Assembly: GCF_029892155.1 (NCBI RefSeq)
Contig: NZ_JARZAG010000007.1
Location: 62,001 to 126,000 of the forward strand
Direction of reading: 5' to 3'
DNA length: 64,000 bases
Source of the DNA: Kitasatospora sp. GAS204B
Lineage (GTDB): Bacteria > Actinomycetota > Actinomycetes > Streptomycetales > Streptomycetaceae
Part shown: positions 48,930 to 58,222 of the stretch, one piece after another
How the letters are laid out: each line of letters opens with the position of its first letter
Position numbering within the stretch: position 1 is the stretch's first letter
Made by a program: the position numbers and the translations under genes
The notes under the pieces: model-generated
The model's input: the letters and a program-made list of their open reading frames with translations, nothing else
Told to the model about the DNA's origin: nothing
Databases searched by the model: none

Positions 48930-51566
48930 CTACTCCACCACCGGCAGCAGCACCGGCAGATGCCCGTCCGAGGCCAGCGCCACCGCGCGCCGCTCCTCGC
49001 TCACCTCGCCGTACAACGTGGTGCGCTGGCGCGACGGACGGCCGGCGGCGGTGGCGATCGCCTCCAGGTCGCGGATGGACTTGTAGCTGCCGTAGGCGGA
49101 GCCCGCCATCCGGGAGATGGTCTCCTCCATCAGCGTGCCGCCCAGGTCGTTGGCGCCGGAGCGGAGCATCTCGGCCGCGCCCTCGGCGCCCAGTTTGACC
49201 CAGCTGGTCTGGATGTTGGGGATGTGTGGGTGCAGCAGCAGCCGGGCCATCGCGACGACGGCGCGGTTGTCCCGGTGGGTGGGGCCGGGGCGGGCGATGC
49301 CGGCCAGGTAGACCGGGGCGTTGGTGTGGATGAACGGGAGGGTGACGAACTCGGTGAAGCCACCGGTCTTTTGCTGGATGGCGGCGAGCAGGCGCAGGTG
49401 GCCGAGCCAGTGGGCGGGGGTGTCGACGTGGCCGTACATCATCGTCGAGGAGGAGCGGATGCCCAGTTCGTGCGCGGTGGTGACGACCTCGACCCAGGTG
49501 TCGGCCGGGAGCTTGCCCTTGGTGAGGACCCAGCGGACCTCGTCGTCCAGGATCTCGGCGGCGGTGCCGGGGATGGTGTCCAGGCCGGCCTCGCGCGCGG
49601 CCGTGAGCCAGTCGCGGATCGAAAGGCCGGTCCGGGTGGCGCCGTTGACCACCTCCATCGGCGAGAAGGCGTGTACGTGGATGCCGGGCACCCGGTCCTT
49701 CACGGCCCGGGCGATGTCGAAGTAGGCGGTGCCCGGCAGGTCGGGGTGGATGCCGCCCTGCATGCAGACCTCGGTGGCGCCCACCTCCCAGGCCTGGGCG
49801 GCACGGTCGGCGACCTGGTCGAGCGAGAGGCTGTAGGCGTCGGCGTCGGTGCGGCGCTGGGCGAAGGCGCAGAAGCGGCAGCCGGTGTAGCAGACGTTGG
49901 TGAAGTTGATGTTCCGGGTGACGCAGTAGGTGACGGTGTCGCCGACCGTCGAGCGGCGGACGTCGTCGGCGATCCGGCAGAGCGCGTCCAGTCCCGGGCC
50001 GTCGGCCTGGAAGAGGGCGAGCGCCTGGTCGTCCGTCAGGCGGGTCGGGTCGTCGGCGGCCACGGCGAGCGCGGCGCGCACGTCACCGGGCAGGCGGGCG
50101 GGCGATGCGGCGGGCAGGGCGGCGGCCTGCTCGCGCAGCGCGCCCCAGTCCCCGTACACGTCGTCGAAGTCGCCGCGCCGGTCGCCGGTGCGCCCGTCGG
50201 TGTCGATCTCGCGGTGCAGGTCGGTGCGGCCGGCCGAACCCAGGTCCTCGGGCTCCTGCCAGGGCCGTCCGAGCACCGGCGCGTCCTCGCGGGCCAGCCC
50301 GGTCTCCGGCTCCAGCAGGCCCTCCACGTGCGGCCGGATCCGCGGGTCCAGCCAGGGCTCGCCGCGGCCGAGGAACTCCGGATAGACCGTCAGCCGCTCG
50401 CGCAGCCGGTAGCCCTGCTCGGCGGTGCGGGCGGCCAGTTCGGCGATCTGCGGCCAGGGGGCCTCGGGGTTCACGTGGTCCGGGGTGAGCGGCGAGACGC
50501 CGCCCCAGTCGTCGATGCCCGCACCGATGATCAGCTGGTACTCCCCCGCCAGCAGGTTCGGCGGCGCCTGCAGCCGCATGCTCGGGCCCAGCACCACCCG
50601 GGCGACCGCGATGCAGGCGGCGATCTCCTGCAGTTCCGCGTTCGGCATGCCGCGCATCGCGGTGTCCGGCTTGGCACGGAAGTTCTGGATGATCACCTCC
50701 TGGATGCCGTGGTACTGACGGGAGATGCCGCGGATCGCGAAGAGCGAGTCGGCCCGCTCCTCGAAGGTCTCGCCGATGCCGATCAGCAGGCCGGTGGTGA
50801 ACGGGACGGCGCTGCGCCCCGCGTCCTCCAGGGCGCGCAGCCGGACGGCGGGCTCCTTGTCGGGCGAGCCGTAGTGCGGGCCGTCGGGCTCGGACCACAG
50901 GCGGGTGGCGGTGGTCTCCAGCATCATGCCCATGCTGCCGGAGACCGGCTTCAGGCGCTGGAAGTCGGTCCAGCTGCAGACGCCCGGGTTGAGGTGCGGC
51001 AGCAGGCCGGTCTCTTCCAGGACCCGGATCGAGATCGCCCGCAGGTAGGAGATGGTGTCGTCGTAGCCGTGCGCGTCCAGCCACTCACGGGCCTCGGGCC
51101 AGCGGTCCTCGGGGCGGTCGCCGAGCGTGAACAGGGCCTCCTTGCAACCCATCGCGGCGCCCTGGCGGCAGATCTCCAGGACCTCGTCGGGCGACAGGAA
51201 CATCCCCTGCCCCGCGCGGCGCAGCTTGCCGGGGACGGTGACGAAGGTGCAGTAGCGGCAGCGGTCCCGGCAGAGCCGGGTGAGCGGGACGAAGACCTTC
51301 TTGGAGTAGGTGATGACGCCCTCGCGCCCGACCGCCGCCAGGCCCTGGTCGCGCAGCCGGGCGGCCGTGGCGCACAGGTCGGCCAGGTCCTCGTCCCGGG
51401 CCTGGAGCAGCACCGCCGCCTCGCCTCTGTCCAGCGCCACACCGTCGCGGGCGCGGCGCAGCGCCCGGCGCATCGCGCTCGCGGTCACCGTCGTGGTCGG
51501 CTTCAACGTCACAGGCGGCTGCGCGGTCGACTGCGCGGTCGGCGCTGGGAGGGGCGTGGCGTCCAT
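48930..51566 (-). CDS. fbiC: 7,8-didemethyl-8-hydroxy-5-deazariboflavin (FO) synthase
   Basis: 878 residues, a fusion of CofG and CofH. The N-terminal half holds the first radical SAM motif C-R-D-R-C-R-Y-C, and the C-terminal half the second, C-Y-T-G-C-R-F-C. The two halves use tyrosine and a flavin precursor to form FO, the chromophore of coenzyme F420. The fused form is characteristic of Actinobacteria. No other F420 gene lies here. The start region carries an inverted repeat between this gene and the divergent LolA-like gene. Stand-alone chromosomal gene by context. Confidence 0.95.
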   Translation of the reverse strand: MDATPLPAPTAQSTAQPPVTLKPTTTVTASAMRRALRRARDGVALDRGEAAVLLQARDEDLADLCATAARLRDQGLAAVGREGVITYSKKVFVPLTRLCRDRCRYCTFVTVPGKLRRAGQGMFLSPDEVLEICRQGAAMGCKEALFTLGDRPEDRWPEAREWLDAHGYDDTISYLRAISIRVLEETGLLPHLNPGVCSWTDFQRLKPVSGSMGMMLETTATRLWSEPDGPHYGSPDKEPAVRLRALEDAGRSAVPFTTGLLIGIGETFEERADSLFAIRGISRQYHGIQEVIIQNFRAKPDTAMRGMPNAELQEIAACIAVARVVLGPSMRLQAPPNLLAGEYQLIIGAGIDDWGGVSPLTPDHVNPEAPWPQIAELAARTAEQGYRLRERLTVYPEFLGRGEPWLDPRIRPHVEGLLEPETGLAREDAPVLGRPWQEPEDLGSAGRTDLHREIDTDGRTGDRRGDFDDVYGDWGALREQAAALPAASPARLPGDVRAALAVAADDPTRLTDDQALALFQADGPGLDALCRIADDVRRSTVGDTVTYCVTRNINFTNVCYTGCRFCAFAQRRTDADAYSLSLDQVADRAAQAWEVGATEVCMQGGIHPDLPGTAYFDIARAVKDRVPGIHVHAFSPMEVVNGATRTGLSIRDWLTAAREAGLDTIPGTAAEILDDEVRWVLTKGKLPADTWVEVVTTAHELGIRSSSTMMYGHVDTPAHWLGHLRLLAAIQQKTGGFTEFVTLPFIHTNAPVYLAGIARPGPTHRDNRAVVAMARLLLHPHIPNIQTSWVKLGAEGAAEMLRSGANDLGGTLMEETISRMAGSAYGSYKSIRDLEAIATAAGRPSRQRTTLYGEVSEERRAVALASDGHLPVLLPVVE

Positions 51567-51606
51567 GGGCCGACCCTACGCCAGCAGGAGGACCCCGGGT
51601 CCCCGA

Positions 51607-51631
51607 CAACCCTGATAAGGACTCAGGGTTG
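51607..51631. promoter_or_regulatory. inverted repeat in fbiC / LolA-like divergent region
   Basis: Nine-base perfect arms CAACCCTGA and TCAGGGTTG (51607-51615, 51623-51631) with a 7-base spacer lie 41 bases upstream of the fbiC start. Its position near the promoter favours an operator over a terminator. Confidence 0.5.
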
Positions 51632-51752
51632 CTTGCACCACGGGATGTACGGCGGATTACCTCTGCGGGGCGATGTGGCAGCGGCCTCACAGGTCTCTAA
51701 TGGATGTCATGACGGCAGGCACAACTCGGAGTGCTACGGAGGGGCTGACACC

Positions 51753-53084
51753 ATGACGACCAAGTACGCGGGTTTCGAGGAGCCGGAGCCGGCCGGCGGT
51801 GACGAGCCGATCGGCGTGCCCTACCGGGGCCGACGCCGCACCGCGGCGCGGGTGCTGGTGCCGGTGGCGATCGCGGCCGTCGCGGCGGCCGGCGTGGCTG
51901 TGGTGCCGGCGCTGGCCAGCCCGGGCACCCCGACGCTGCCTCAGGTCACGGCCCAGCAGCTGGTCACCAAGGTGCTGGCCAACCGGACCACCGCGCTGAG
52001 CGGCACCGTGCAGGTCTCCACCGACCTCGGCATCCCGAGCCAGGTGCTGGACATGGCGAGCCAGGGCGCGGTGGCCGGGGTGACCGGCGCCGCGGGGGCG
52101 GCCGGGGGCAGCGGCCAGGCCAAGGAGGGCGCCGCCAACGCGGCCAGCGCCGGTCCGCAGGCCAAGCTGACCACCCTGCTGGCCGGTGACCACACGCTGC
52201 GCGTCGCGGCGGACGGCCCGGACAAGCAGCGGGTCGCGCTGGTCGAGCCGCTGGCCGAGTACGACCTGATCCACAACGGCGACCAGGCTTGGGCCTGGGA
52301 CAGCGCGAGCAACCAGGCCGTGCACCTGAGCGACGGCACGGGCGGCGCTGCCGCGAAGGACGCGAAGGAGCAGCCGAAGACCCCGCTCGACGGCGTGCCG
52401 ACCACCCCGCAGCAGGCCGCCCAGCAGTTCCTGGCCGGCAGCGCGAGCAGCTCGGACGTCAGCGTGGCTGGCACCGTCTCGGTGGCCGGGCGGGACGCCT
52501 ACCAGCTGAGCGTCAAGCCCAAGCAGTCCGGCTCGACGATCCGCGAGGTGAAGATCGCGGTGGACTCCGCGACCGGCACCCCGCTCGCGGTGGTGGCGAC
52601 TTCGACCTCCGGCAGCACCGTGCTGGACGTGCACTTCAGCGATGTCTCCTTCGCCGTGCCGAGCGCGAGCACCTTCGACTTCACCCCGCCGAAGGGCGCC
52701 ACGGTGGTCCAGCCGGCGCAGCAGCGGAAGTGGGACAACGGCATCCAGCCGCAGCCGGAGGCGTCGAAGGCCGGCTCGAAGGTGACCGGCACCGACTGGA
52801 CGGCGGTGGTCTCCTTCACGCTGCCCACCCAGAGCGGCTCCACACAGACCGGCTCCACCCAGACCGGCTCCACACAGACCGGCGGCGGCAAGGCCGCGAG
52901 CGGCCACCACCGCAAGCAGGCGCTGCCCGACTCCACCACGCTGATCAAGTCGCTCGGCAAGCCGGTGGCCGGCGGCACCCTGATCAGCACCAAGGTGATC
53001 AACGTCCTGATCACCGACGACAACCACGTCTACGCCGGCGCGGTGACCCTGCCGGTGCTCCAGGCAGCGGCGGGAGTGAAGTAA
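51753..53084 (+). CDS. LolA-like membrane-anchored protein
   Basis: 443 residues from ATG 51753 (GGAGGGG site). A cytoplasmic start is followed by a single helix VLVPVAIAAVAAAGVAVVPALAS (about 32-54), and the exported rest has a repetitive beta pattern with a central DLIHNGDQAWAWDSASNQAVHL, as in DUF2092/LolA-fold lipid-binding proteins. A Gly-Ser-Thr-Gln-Thr repeat (three copies near residue 370) is coded by tandem DNA. It is followed within three bases by an ABC transporter, so it is likely the extracytoplasmic partner of that exporter, perhaps handling a lipid or lipopeptide substrate. Confidence 0.8.
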   Translation: MTTKYAGFEEPEPAGGDEPIGVPYRGRRRTAARVLVPVAIAAVAAAGVAVVPALASPGTPTLPQVTAQQLVTKVLANRTTALSGTVQVSTDLGIPSQVLDMASQGAVAGVTGAAGAAGGSGQAKEGAANAASAGPQAKLTTLLAGDHTLRVAADGPDKQRVALVEPLAEYDLIHNGDQAWAWDSASNQAVHLSDGTGGAAAKDAKEQPKTPLDGVPTTPQQAAQQFLAGSASSSDVSVAGTVSVAGRDAYQLSVKPKQSGSTIREVKIAVDSATGTPLAVVATSTSGSTVLDVHFSDVSFAVPSASTFDFTPPKGATVVQPAQQRKWDNGIQPQPEASKAGSKVTGTDWTAVVSFTLPTQSGSTQTGSTQTGSTQTGGGKAASGHHRKQALPDSTTLIKSLGKPVAGGTLISTKVINVLITDDNHVYAGAVTLPVLQAAAGVK

Positions 53085-53086
53085 CG

Positions 53087-54109
53087 ATGACGCAGTCTCC
53101 GACCGTGGACACGGCGGAGACCACCGAGGGGGGCCGGACCGCCGAGGCGGCCGCGGCCCCCGTCGGCGGTCCGCCGGTGATCCGGACGCAGGGCCTGACC
53201 AAGCGCTTCGCCGGCGGCCAACTGGCCGTGGACGGACTGGACCTGACCGTGCCGCGGGGCAGCGTCTTCGGGTTCCTCGGCCCGAACGGCTCGGGCAAGA
53301 CCACCACGATCCGGATGCTGATGGGCCTGATCGCCCCGACCTCCGGCGTGGCCACGGTGCTCGGCGCGCCGATGCCGCAGTCGGTGGGCAGGGTGCTGCC
53401 CCGGGTCGGCGCACTGATCGAGGGGCCCGCGCTGTACGGGTTCCTCTCCGGGCGGGACAACCTGATCCGCTACGACTCGGCGGACCCCACCGCCGACCCG
53501 GGCACCCGCAAGCAGCGGGTGGCGCAGGCGCTGGACCGGGTCGGGCTGGCCGCCGCGGCGGGCAAGAAGGCGCGGGCCTACTCCCTGGGCATGAAGCAGC
53601 GGCTCGGGCTGGCCGCCGCGCTGCTGCAGCCGCGCGAGCTGCTGGTGCTGGACGAGCCGACCAACGGCCTGGACCCGCAGGGCATGCGGGAGATCCGCGC
53701 GCTGGTGCGCGAGGTCGCGGCGGAAGGGACCACCGTCTTCCTCTCCTCCCACCTGCTGGACGAGATCGAACAGGTCTGCACGCACGCCGCCGTGATGTCC
53801 AAGGGCCGGCTGGTGGTGCAGGGCACGGTGGCCGAGCTGGCCGCCCGGGCGCAGGGCCGGCTGGTGGTCCGGACGGCGGACACCGAGGCGGCGCTGGCCG
53901 TGCTGACCGAGCATCAGGTGACCGATCTGCGGGTCGGCGAGGGCCAGGTGGACGGCGAGTCGACCGCGCTGTCCGAGGACGCGCTGCCCAGGCTGTGCGC
54001 GGCGCTGGTCGAGGCCGGCGTGCGGGTGCGCGGGTTCGGGGTCGAGCGGGGCACGCTGGAGGACGCCTTCGTGGCGCTGACCGGGGAGGGATTCGATGTC
54101 GCGGGTTGA
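53087..54109 (+). CDS. ABC transporter ATP-binding protein
   Basis: 340 residues. Walker A GPNGSGKTT, the signature YSLGMKQRLG and Walker B LLVLDEPTNGLDP are complete, with the H-loop SSHLLDE. An N-terminal stretch of about 30 acidic/Ala residues precedes the domain. A C-terminal ~90-residue domain is typical of ABC-2 type exporters. It starts three bases after the LolA-like stop and overlaps the permease by 14 bases, making a three-gene operon. Confidence 0.93.
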   Translation: MTQSPTVDTAETTEGGRTAEAAAAPVGGPPVIRTQGLTKRFAGGQLAVDGLDLTVPRGSVFGFLGPNGSGKTTTIRMLMGLIAPTSGVATVLGAPMPQSVGRVLPRVGALIEGPALYGFLSGRDNLIRYDSADPTADPGTRKQRVAQALDRVGLAAAAGKKARAYSLGMKQRLGLAAALLQPRELLVLDEPTNGLDPQGMREIRALVREVAAEGTTVFLSSHLLDEIEQVCTHAAVMSKGRLVVQGTVAELAARAQGRLVVRTADTEAALAVLTEHQVTDLRVGEGQVDGESTALSEDALPRLCAALVEAGVRVRGFGVERGTLEDAFVALTGEGFDVAG

Positions 54110-54992
54110 GACTGTGCCGGTCACGGCGGCCGGACCGGGGGCGGTGGCCGGGCCGAGGCCGCAGACGGTGCCCGGGTTCCTGGCGCTGTTCCGCAGCGAG
54201 CTGACGCTGACCTTCCGCCGGGCCCGCACGCTGGCGCTGCTGGGTGTGCTGGCCGTGGTGCCGATCCTGATCGGCGTGGTGGTGAAGATCGAGACGGGCA
54301 ACATGCACGGCGGTGACGGCGGACCGGCGTTCATCACCCAGGTCACCCAGAACGGCGTCTTCCTGACCTTCACCGCGCTGGCCACCTCGCTGCCGATCTT
54401 CCTGCCGATGACGGTGGGCGTGGTGGCGGGCGACTCGGTGGCCGGTGAGGCCGCCACCGGCACGCTGCGCTACCTGCTGGTCGCGCCGGCCGGGCGGAGC
54501 AGGCTGCTGGCGGCCAAGTTCACCGCGGCCATGGCGTTCTGCCTGGCGGCGACGCTGGCGGTCGCGGTCTCCGGGCTGCTCATCGGGTCGATCCTCTTCC
54601 CGGTCGGCGATGTCACGTTGCTCTCCGGGGACACCATCGGGCTGGGCGCGGCGCTGCTGCGGGTGGTGCTGATCTCGGGCGTGGTGGCGCTCTCGCTGGC
54701 CGGGCTGGCGGCGGTCGGACTCTTCATCTCCACCCTGACCGGCAGCGGGATCGCCGCGATGGCCAGCACGGTCGGCCTGGTGATCATCGTCCAGGTGCTG
54801 GACAGCTTCCCGCAGTTGCACGCGATCCAGCCGTGGCTGCTCACCCACTACTGGCTCTCGTTCGGCGACCTGCTGCGGCAGCCGATGTACTGGCACGCGG
54901 TCTGGCAGGACCTGGGCCTACAGGCGCTCTACGTGGCGGTCTTCGGCTCGGCGGCCTGGGCGCGGTTCACCACCCGCGACATCACCGCCTGA
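54096..54992 (+). CDS. ABC-2 type transporter permease
   Basis: 298 residues with six hydrophobic segments, starting after a short cytoplasmic region (TFRRARTLALLGVLAVVPILIG). Layout and the GDSVAGEAATGTLRYLLVAPAGR cytoplasmic loop match ABC-2 permeases. It forms the membrane part of the exporter with the preceding ATPase. Substrate unknown. Confidence 0.92.
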   Translation: MSRVETVPVTAAGPGAVAGPRPQTVPGFLALFRSELTLTFRRARTLALLGVLAVVPILIGVVVKIETGNMHGGDGGPAFITQVTQNGVFLTFTALATSLPIFLPMTVGVVAGDSVAGEAATGTLRYLLVAPAGRSRLLAAKFTAAMAFCLAATLAVAVSGLLIGSILFPVGDVTLLSGDTIGLGAALLRVVLISGVVALSLAGLAAVGLFISTLTGSGIAAMASTVGLVIIVQVLDSFPQLHAIQPWLLTHYWLSFGDLLRQPMYWHAVWQDLGLQALYVAVFGSAAWARFTTRDITA

Positions 54993-55003
54993 GGCCGCCG
55001 GGT

Positions 55004-55044
55004 CCGCGAGGGTGAGGCCCGGCCCGGCCCGCGAGGGTGAGGCC
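55004..55044. repeat. 16-base direct repeat in convergent gap
   Basis: CCGCGAGGGTGAGGCC occurs at 55004-55019 and 55029-55044 (25-base period), between the convergent permease and rarD genes. Function unknown. Confidence 0.7.
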
Positions 55045-55047
55045 GGG

Positions 55048-56016
55048 TCAGCTGGTGACGCTGGGGGCGGGCGCCGGCACGGCCGCGGGGACCGGCACCG
55101 ACCCGAGCCGGTCCACCCGCAGCTGGCGCAACGCGTCCCAGGTGAGCACCGCCAGCGCCGCCCAGACCAGTGCGAAGCCGGCCCAGCGCTCGGGCGGCAT
55201 CGTCTCGTGGAAGTAGAGGACGCCGCAGAGGAACTGGAAGACCGGCGCCAGGTACTGCAGCAGGCCCATGGAGGAGAGCGGGATCCGGATCGCGGCGGCG
55301 CCGAACATGAGCAGCGGCACCGCGGTGATCGGGCCGGTCAGCAGCAGCAGCGTGAAGTGGCCCGCGTCGTGGCCGAAGACGGCGTGGCCGGTGGTCGAGC
55401 GGTAGACCAGGTACCCCACGGCGAACGGGAAGATGAACGCCGTCTCCAGCGCGAAGCTCTCCAGCCCGCCGAGCGCGATCTTCTTCTTCAGCAGCCCGTA
55501 GACGGCGAAGCTGAACGCCAGGGTGAGCGCGATCCACGGCAGCCGCCCGTACCCGGCGGTCAGCACCAGCACCGCGAGCGCGCCGACCCCCACCGCCACC
55601 CACTGCGCGCGGCGCAGCCGTTCCCGCAGCAGCAGCACGCCGAAGGCGATGGTGACCAGCGGGTTGATGAAGTACCCGAGGCTGCCCTCCACCACGTGCC
55701 CGGAGTTCACGGCCCAGATGTAGACGCCCCAGTTGACCGAGATCGCGACCGCCGCCAGCGCCGAGAGGGCCAGCCGGCGCGGCTGGCGCAGCAGCGGGGG
55801 CAGCCAGCCCCAGTGCCGACGGACGGTGAGGACGGCGATCACGACCACCAGCGACCAGGCCATCCGGTTGGCCAGGATGTCACCGGAGGCGGTGGGCTCC
55901 AGCAGCGGCCAGTAGAGCGGGAAGAGCCCCCAGATGCCATAGGCGGCGGCACCGAGCCACACACCGCGACCGGCCTCGGAGTGGAGTTCCTGGCCGCCCG
56001 GGGTTTCTGCTGCCAT
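55048..56016 (-). CDS. rarD: EamA/RarD family transporter
   Basis: 322 residues, about ten membrane helices. The RarD pattern YGIWGLFPLYWPLLEP, NRMAWSLVVVIAVLTV and a second-half repeat with TGPITAVPLLMFGAAAIRIPLSSMGLLQYLAPVFQFL match the drug/metabolite transporter RarD. E. coli RarD was linked to chloramphenicol sensitivity; its substrate is not settled. ATG 56016 has AGGAGAG before it. Stands alone. Confidence 0.9.
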   Translation of the reverse strand: MAAETPGGQELHSEAGRGVWLGAAAYGIWGLFPLYWPLLEPTASGDILANRMAWSLVVVIAVLTVRRHWGWLPPLLRQPRRLALSALAAVAISVNWGVYIWAVNSGHVVEGSLGYFINPLVTIAFGVLLLRERLRRAQWVAVGVGALAVLVLTAGYGRLPWIALTLAFSFAVYGLLKKKIALGGLESFALETAFIFPFAVGYLVYRSTTGHAVFGHDAGHFTLLLLTGPITAVPLLMFGAAAIRIPLSSMGLLQYLAPVFQFLCGVLYFHETMPPERWAGFALVWAALAVLTWDALRQLRVDRLGSVPVPAAVPAPAPSVTS

Positions 56017-56140
56017 GGCAGGGCTCTCCTCAGCTCAGTACACGTGTGTCGTGGTGACCGTAGCGGTCGGAGAGGTGGGTTGTCATCTCCGTTCTCGCAT
56101 TTTGGTCATGACATCGGGCGGGCGTCGACGGGACGCGGGC

Positions 56141-57163
56141 TCAGTCCTCGTACAACTCGGAGTTGACGTCGCGGATGCGCAGGTGCCAAGGGTCGGTGTC
56201 CTCGTGCATCTTGACCACCAGCAGACCCGGGCGCAGGACGGTGAGCACCTCGATGGCCTCGTAGGAGGCGCTCACCGTCCTGGCGACATAGCCGAGCTCC
56301 CGCCCCGTCGTGCAGGCGCACTCGTCGCCCGCCCAGCAGCCGCAGACGAACTCGATGCTCCAGGACGAGGAGGACTTGGCGTGTACCACCACCTCGACCG
56401 GCGTCTGCGGGCGCACCGCCAGGATCGGGCTGCCGGTGCCCCGGCGCTCGTCCACCAGCTCGTCCAGCTCCGAGGGGGCGAGCAGGCGTACCGACCAGGT
56501 CGCGCCGCCCTTTTCCGACTGCACCTTGAGATGGGTCATGTCCGGCGTCAGCACACCACGCGTCCGGACCTGACCCTCGTAGTCGAACACGTAGGCGAGC
56601 TTGCTGTGGGTGTGGACCCGGGTGCGGGTGCGGGTCATCGGGACGATGGTCAGCTGCTTCGCCTCGGCCGCGACCTCGGCGATCGCGACGGCACCGGGCT
56701 CGGGCCACTCGATCGGGTACTCCTCCTCGCTCGCGGCGGTGAGGACACCGGAGTAGTGGAAGCGCTCATCGGCCTGGCGCTGGGGGACGGGGCCGGCGGA
56801 GTCGCGCGGGCCACCGGCGGGGGTGAGCCGCGCGAGGCCGTCGCCGCCGCTGGGGGCCGGGGCGGGCACCACGTCCTGCGGCACGGCATCCACCGGCGCC
56901 GCCCGCAGCTCACTCGCCGCGCGCCGGCCCAGCACCTGCACCAACTCGCTGTGCAGCACCGCGAGTTGCTGCTGTCGCCCCGGCAGCGGCGCCTTCGTGA
57001 GCGAGACCACGGCCGCTGCCCGGATCGCCTTGATCTCCGCCAGTGCCGCCGCCGCCTCGGCCGCCGACTGCGCCGCCCGCCGCTCGGACTTCGCCACCCG
57101 CGTCCCGTGCGCGATCACCCCGACTACCGCGCAGCCCAGCAGAAATGTGTCCACGCCGACCAT
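56141..57163 (-). CDS. membrane-anchored hypothetical protein
   Basis: 340 residues, not recognised. One N-terminal membrane helix (about 4-20) is followed by a helical, Ala/Glu-rich stretch (RRAAQSAAEAAAALAEIKAI) and a beta-rich C-terminal domain containing five Cys within 28 residues (VCGCWAGDECACTTG), which could bind a metal or form disulfides. The C-terminal end LLVVKMHEDTDPWHLRI is Trp/His-bearing. No neighbour suggests a role. Codon use is normal, so the gene is real. Confidence 0.7.
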   Translation of the reverse strand: MVGVDTFLLGCAVVGVIAHGTRVAKSERRAAQSAAEAAAALAEIKAIRAAAVVSLTKAPLPGRQQQLAVLHSELVQVLGRRAASELRAAPVDAVPQDVVPAPAPSGGDGLARLTPAGGPRDSAGPVPQRQADERFHYSGVLTAASEEEYPIEWPEPGAVAIAEVAAEAKQLTIVPMTRTRTRVHTHSKLAYVFDYEGQVRTRGVLTPDMTHLKVQSEKGGATWSVRLLAPSELDELVDERRGTGSPILAVRPQTPVEVVVHAKSSSSWSIEFVCGCWAGDECACTTGRELGYVARTVSASYEAIEVLTVLRPGLLVVKMHEDTDPWHLRIRDVNSELYED

Positions 57164-57201
57164 GGCTCCCCCGAATGACGCGCTCCCGTATCGCCCAGAG
57201 G

Positions 57202-58122
57202 CTACGCGCCCTGCGCCGGCACCCGCTCCCAGGGGGCCGGGGCGCGCAGGCCGGCCAGCTTCTCGGGGTTGAGCTGGGCACGCAGGGCGTGCACCCGGCC
57301 GTCGAGCAGTTCGAGGCTGAGCGCGCCCAGGGTGACCCCGTCCTTGTGGAAGACCAGCGCCTGCTCGCCGTTGAGCCAGACGACCTCGGGCACCATGCCG
57401 ACCGCGTCCGGCTTGGCCAGCACCCCGAGCAGCCAGCGCGCCACGTGGTCGGGCCCGTGGAGCGGGCGCCGAGCGGCGCGCACCACGCCGCCGCCGTCCG
57501 ACCAGGCGGTCACGTCGGGCGCCAGCAGCTCCATCACGTTCGCCGCGTCGCCGCTCGCGCAGGCGGCCAGGAAGCGCTCGGTGACCTGGCGGCGCTCGCC
57601 CGGGTCGGTGTCGAACCGGGGCTGCCGGGCCGCCACATGGGCCTTGGCCCGGTGCGCGGTCTGCCGCACGGCGGCCTCGGACCGCTCCAGCGCCTCGGCG
57701 ATCTCGGCGGTGGAGTAGCTGAAGACCTCGCGCAGCACGAAGACCGCGCGCTCCAGCGGGCTGAGCGTCTCCAGCACCACCAGCATGGCCAGCGAGACGG
57801 AGTCGGCCAGTTCAGCGGTCACCGAGGCGTCCGGCGCGGCCAGTCGCGGGTCGGTCAGCAGCGGCTCGGGCAGCCAGGGGCCGACGTAGGCCTCGCGCCG
57901 GGCCCGGGCCGAGGTGAGCCTGTTGAGCGCCAGGTTGGTGACGGTCCGCACCAGGTACGCCTTCGGGTGGTTGACCGTGGCGCGGTCCACCGCGGCCCAC
58001 TTGAGCCAGGCGTCCTGCAAGGTGTCCTCGGCATCGGCCACGCTGCCCAGCAGTTGGTAGGCGGTGCCGAAGAGCAGCCGCCGGTGTTCGAGGAACGGGT
58101 CGTCCAACGCGGAGTCGATCAC
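57202..58122 (-). CDS. ECF sigma factor, SigJ-like, with SnoaL-type domain
   Basis: 306 residues from GTG 58122; a GTG at 58161 extends the frame by 13 residues without a ribosome site. Sigma-70 region 2 (DPFLEHRRLLFGTAYQLLGSVADAEDTLQDAWLKW) and region 4 (LSPLERAVFVLREVFSYSTAEIAEALERSEAAVRQTAHRAK) are followed by a C-terminal NTF2/SnoaL-like domain (about 185-300), which regulates the SigJ/ECF41-type sigma factors. Such sigma factors lack anti-sigma partners and none is adjacent. Targets unknown. Confidence 0.88.
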   Translation of the reverse strand: MIDSALDDPFLEHRRLLFGTAYQLLGSVADAEDTLQDAWLKWAAVDRATVNHPKAYLVRTVTNLALNRLTSARARREAYVGPWLPEPLLTDPRLAAPDASVTAELADSVSLAMLVVLETLSPLERAVFVLREVFSYSTAEIAEALERSEAAVRQTAHRAKAHVAARQPRFDTDPGERRQVTERFLAACASGDAANVMELLAPDVTAWSDGGGVVRAARRPLHGPDHVARWLLGVLAKPDAVGMVPEVVWLNGEQALVFHKDGVTLGALSLELLDGRVHALRAQLNPEKLAGLRAPAPWERVPAQGA

Positions 58123-58180
58123 CACTCCAGGCTGCCAGTCGCCCCGGCCCCGGACAAGCACCGGGGTCGGGGCGAAGAAG

Positions 58181-58217
58181 GCTCAAGACGGCCCAAGACG
58201 GCCCAAGACGGCCCAAG
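58181..58217 (-). repeat. tandem GCCCAAGACG decamer
   Basis: About 3.5 copies of a 10-base unit lie between the sigma factor start and the 3' end of the korB gene. They are just upstream of the sigma gene on its strand and could affect its promoter. Function unknown. Confidence 0.8.
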
Positions 58218-58222
58218 CCAGC

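Noticed and set aside
48798-53084. A 1428-codon plus-strand open frame
   Set aside because: Its first two-thirds is the antisense of the FO synthase and its sequence is low-complexity Gly/Arg/Val; only the last part from the ATG at 51753 is a real gene.
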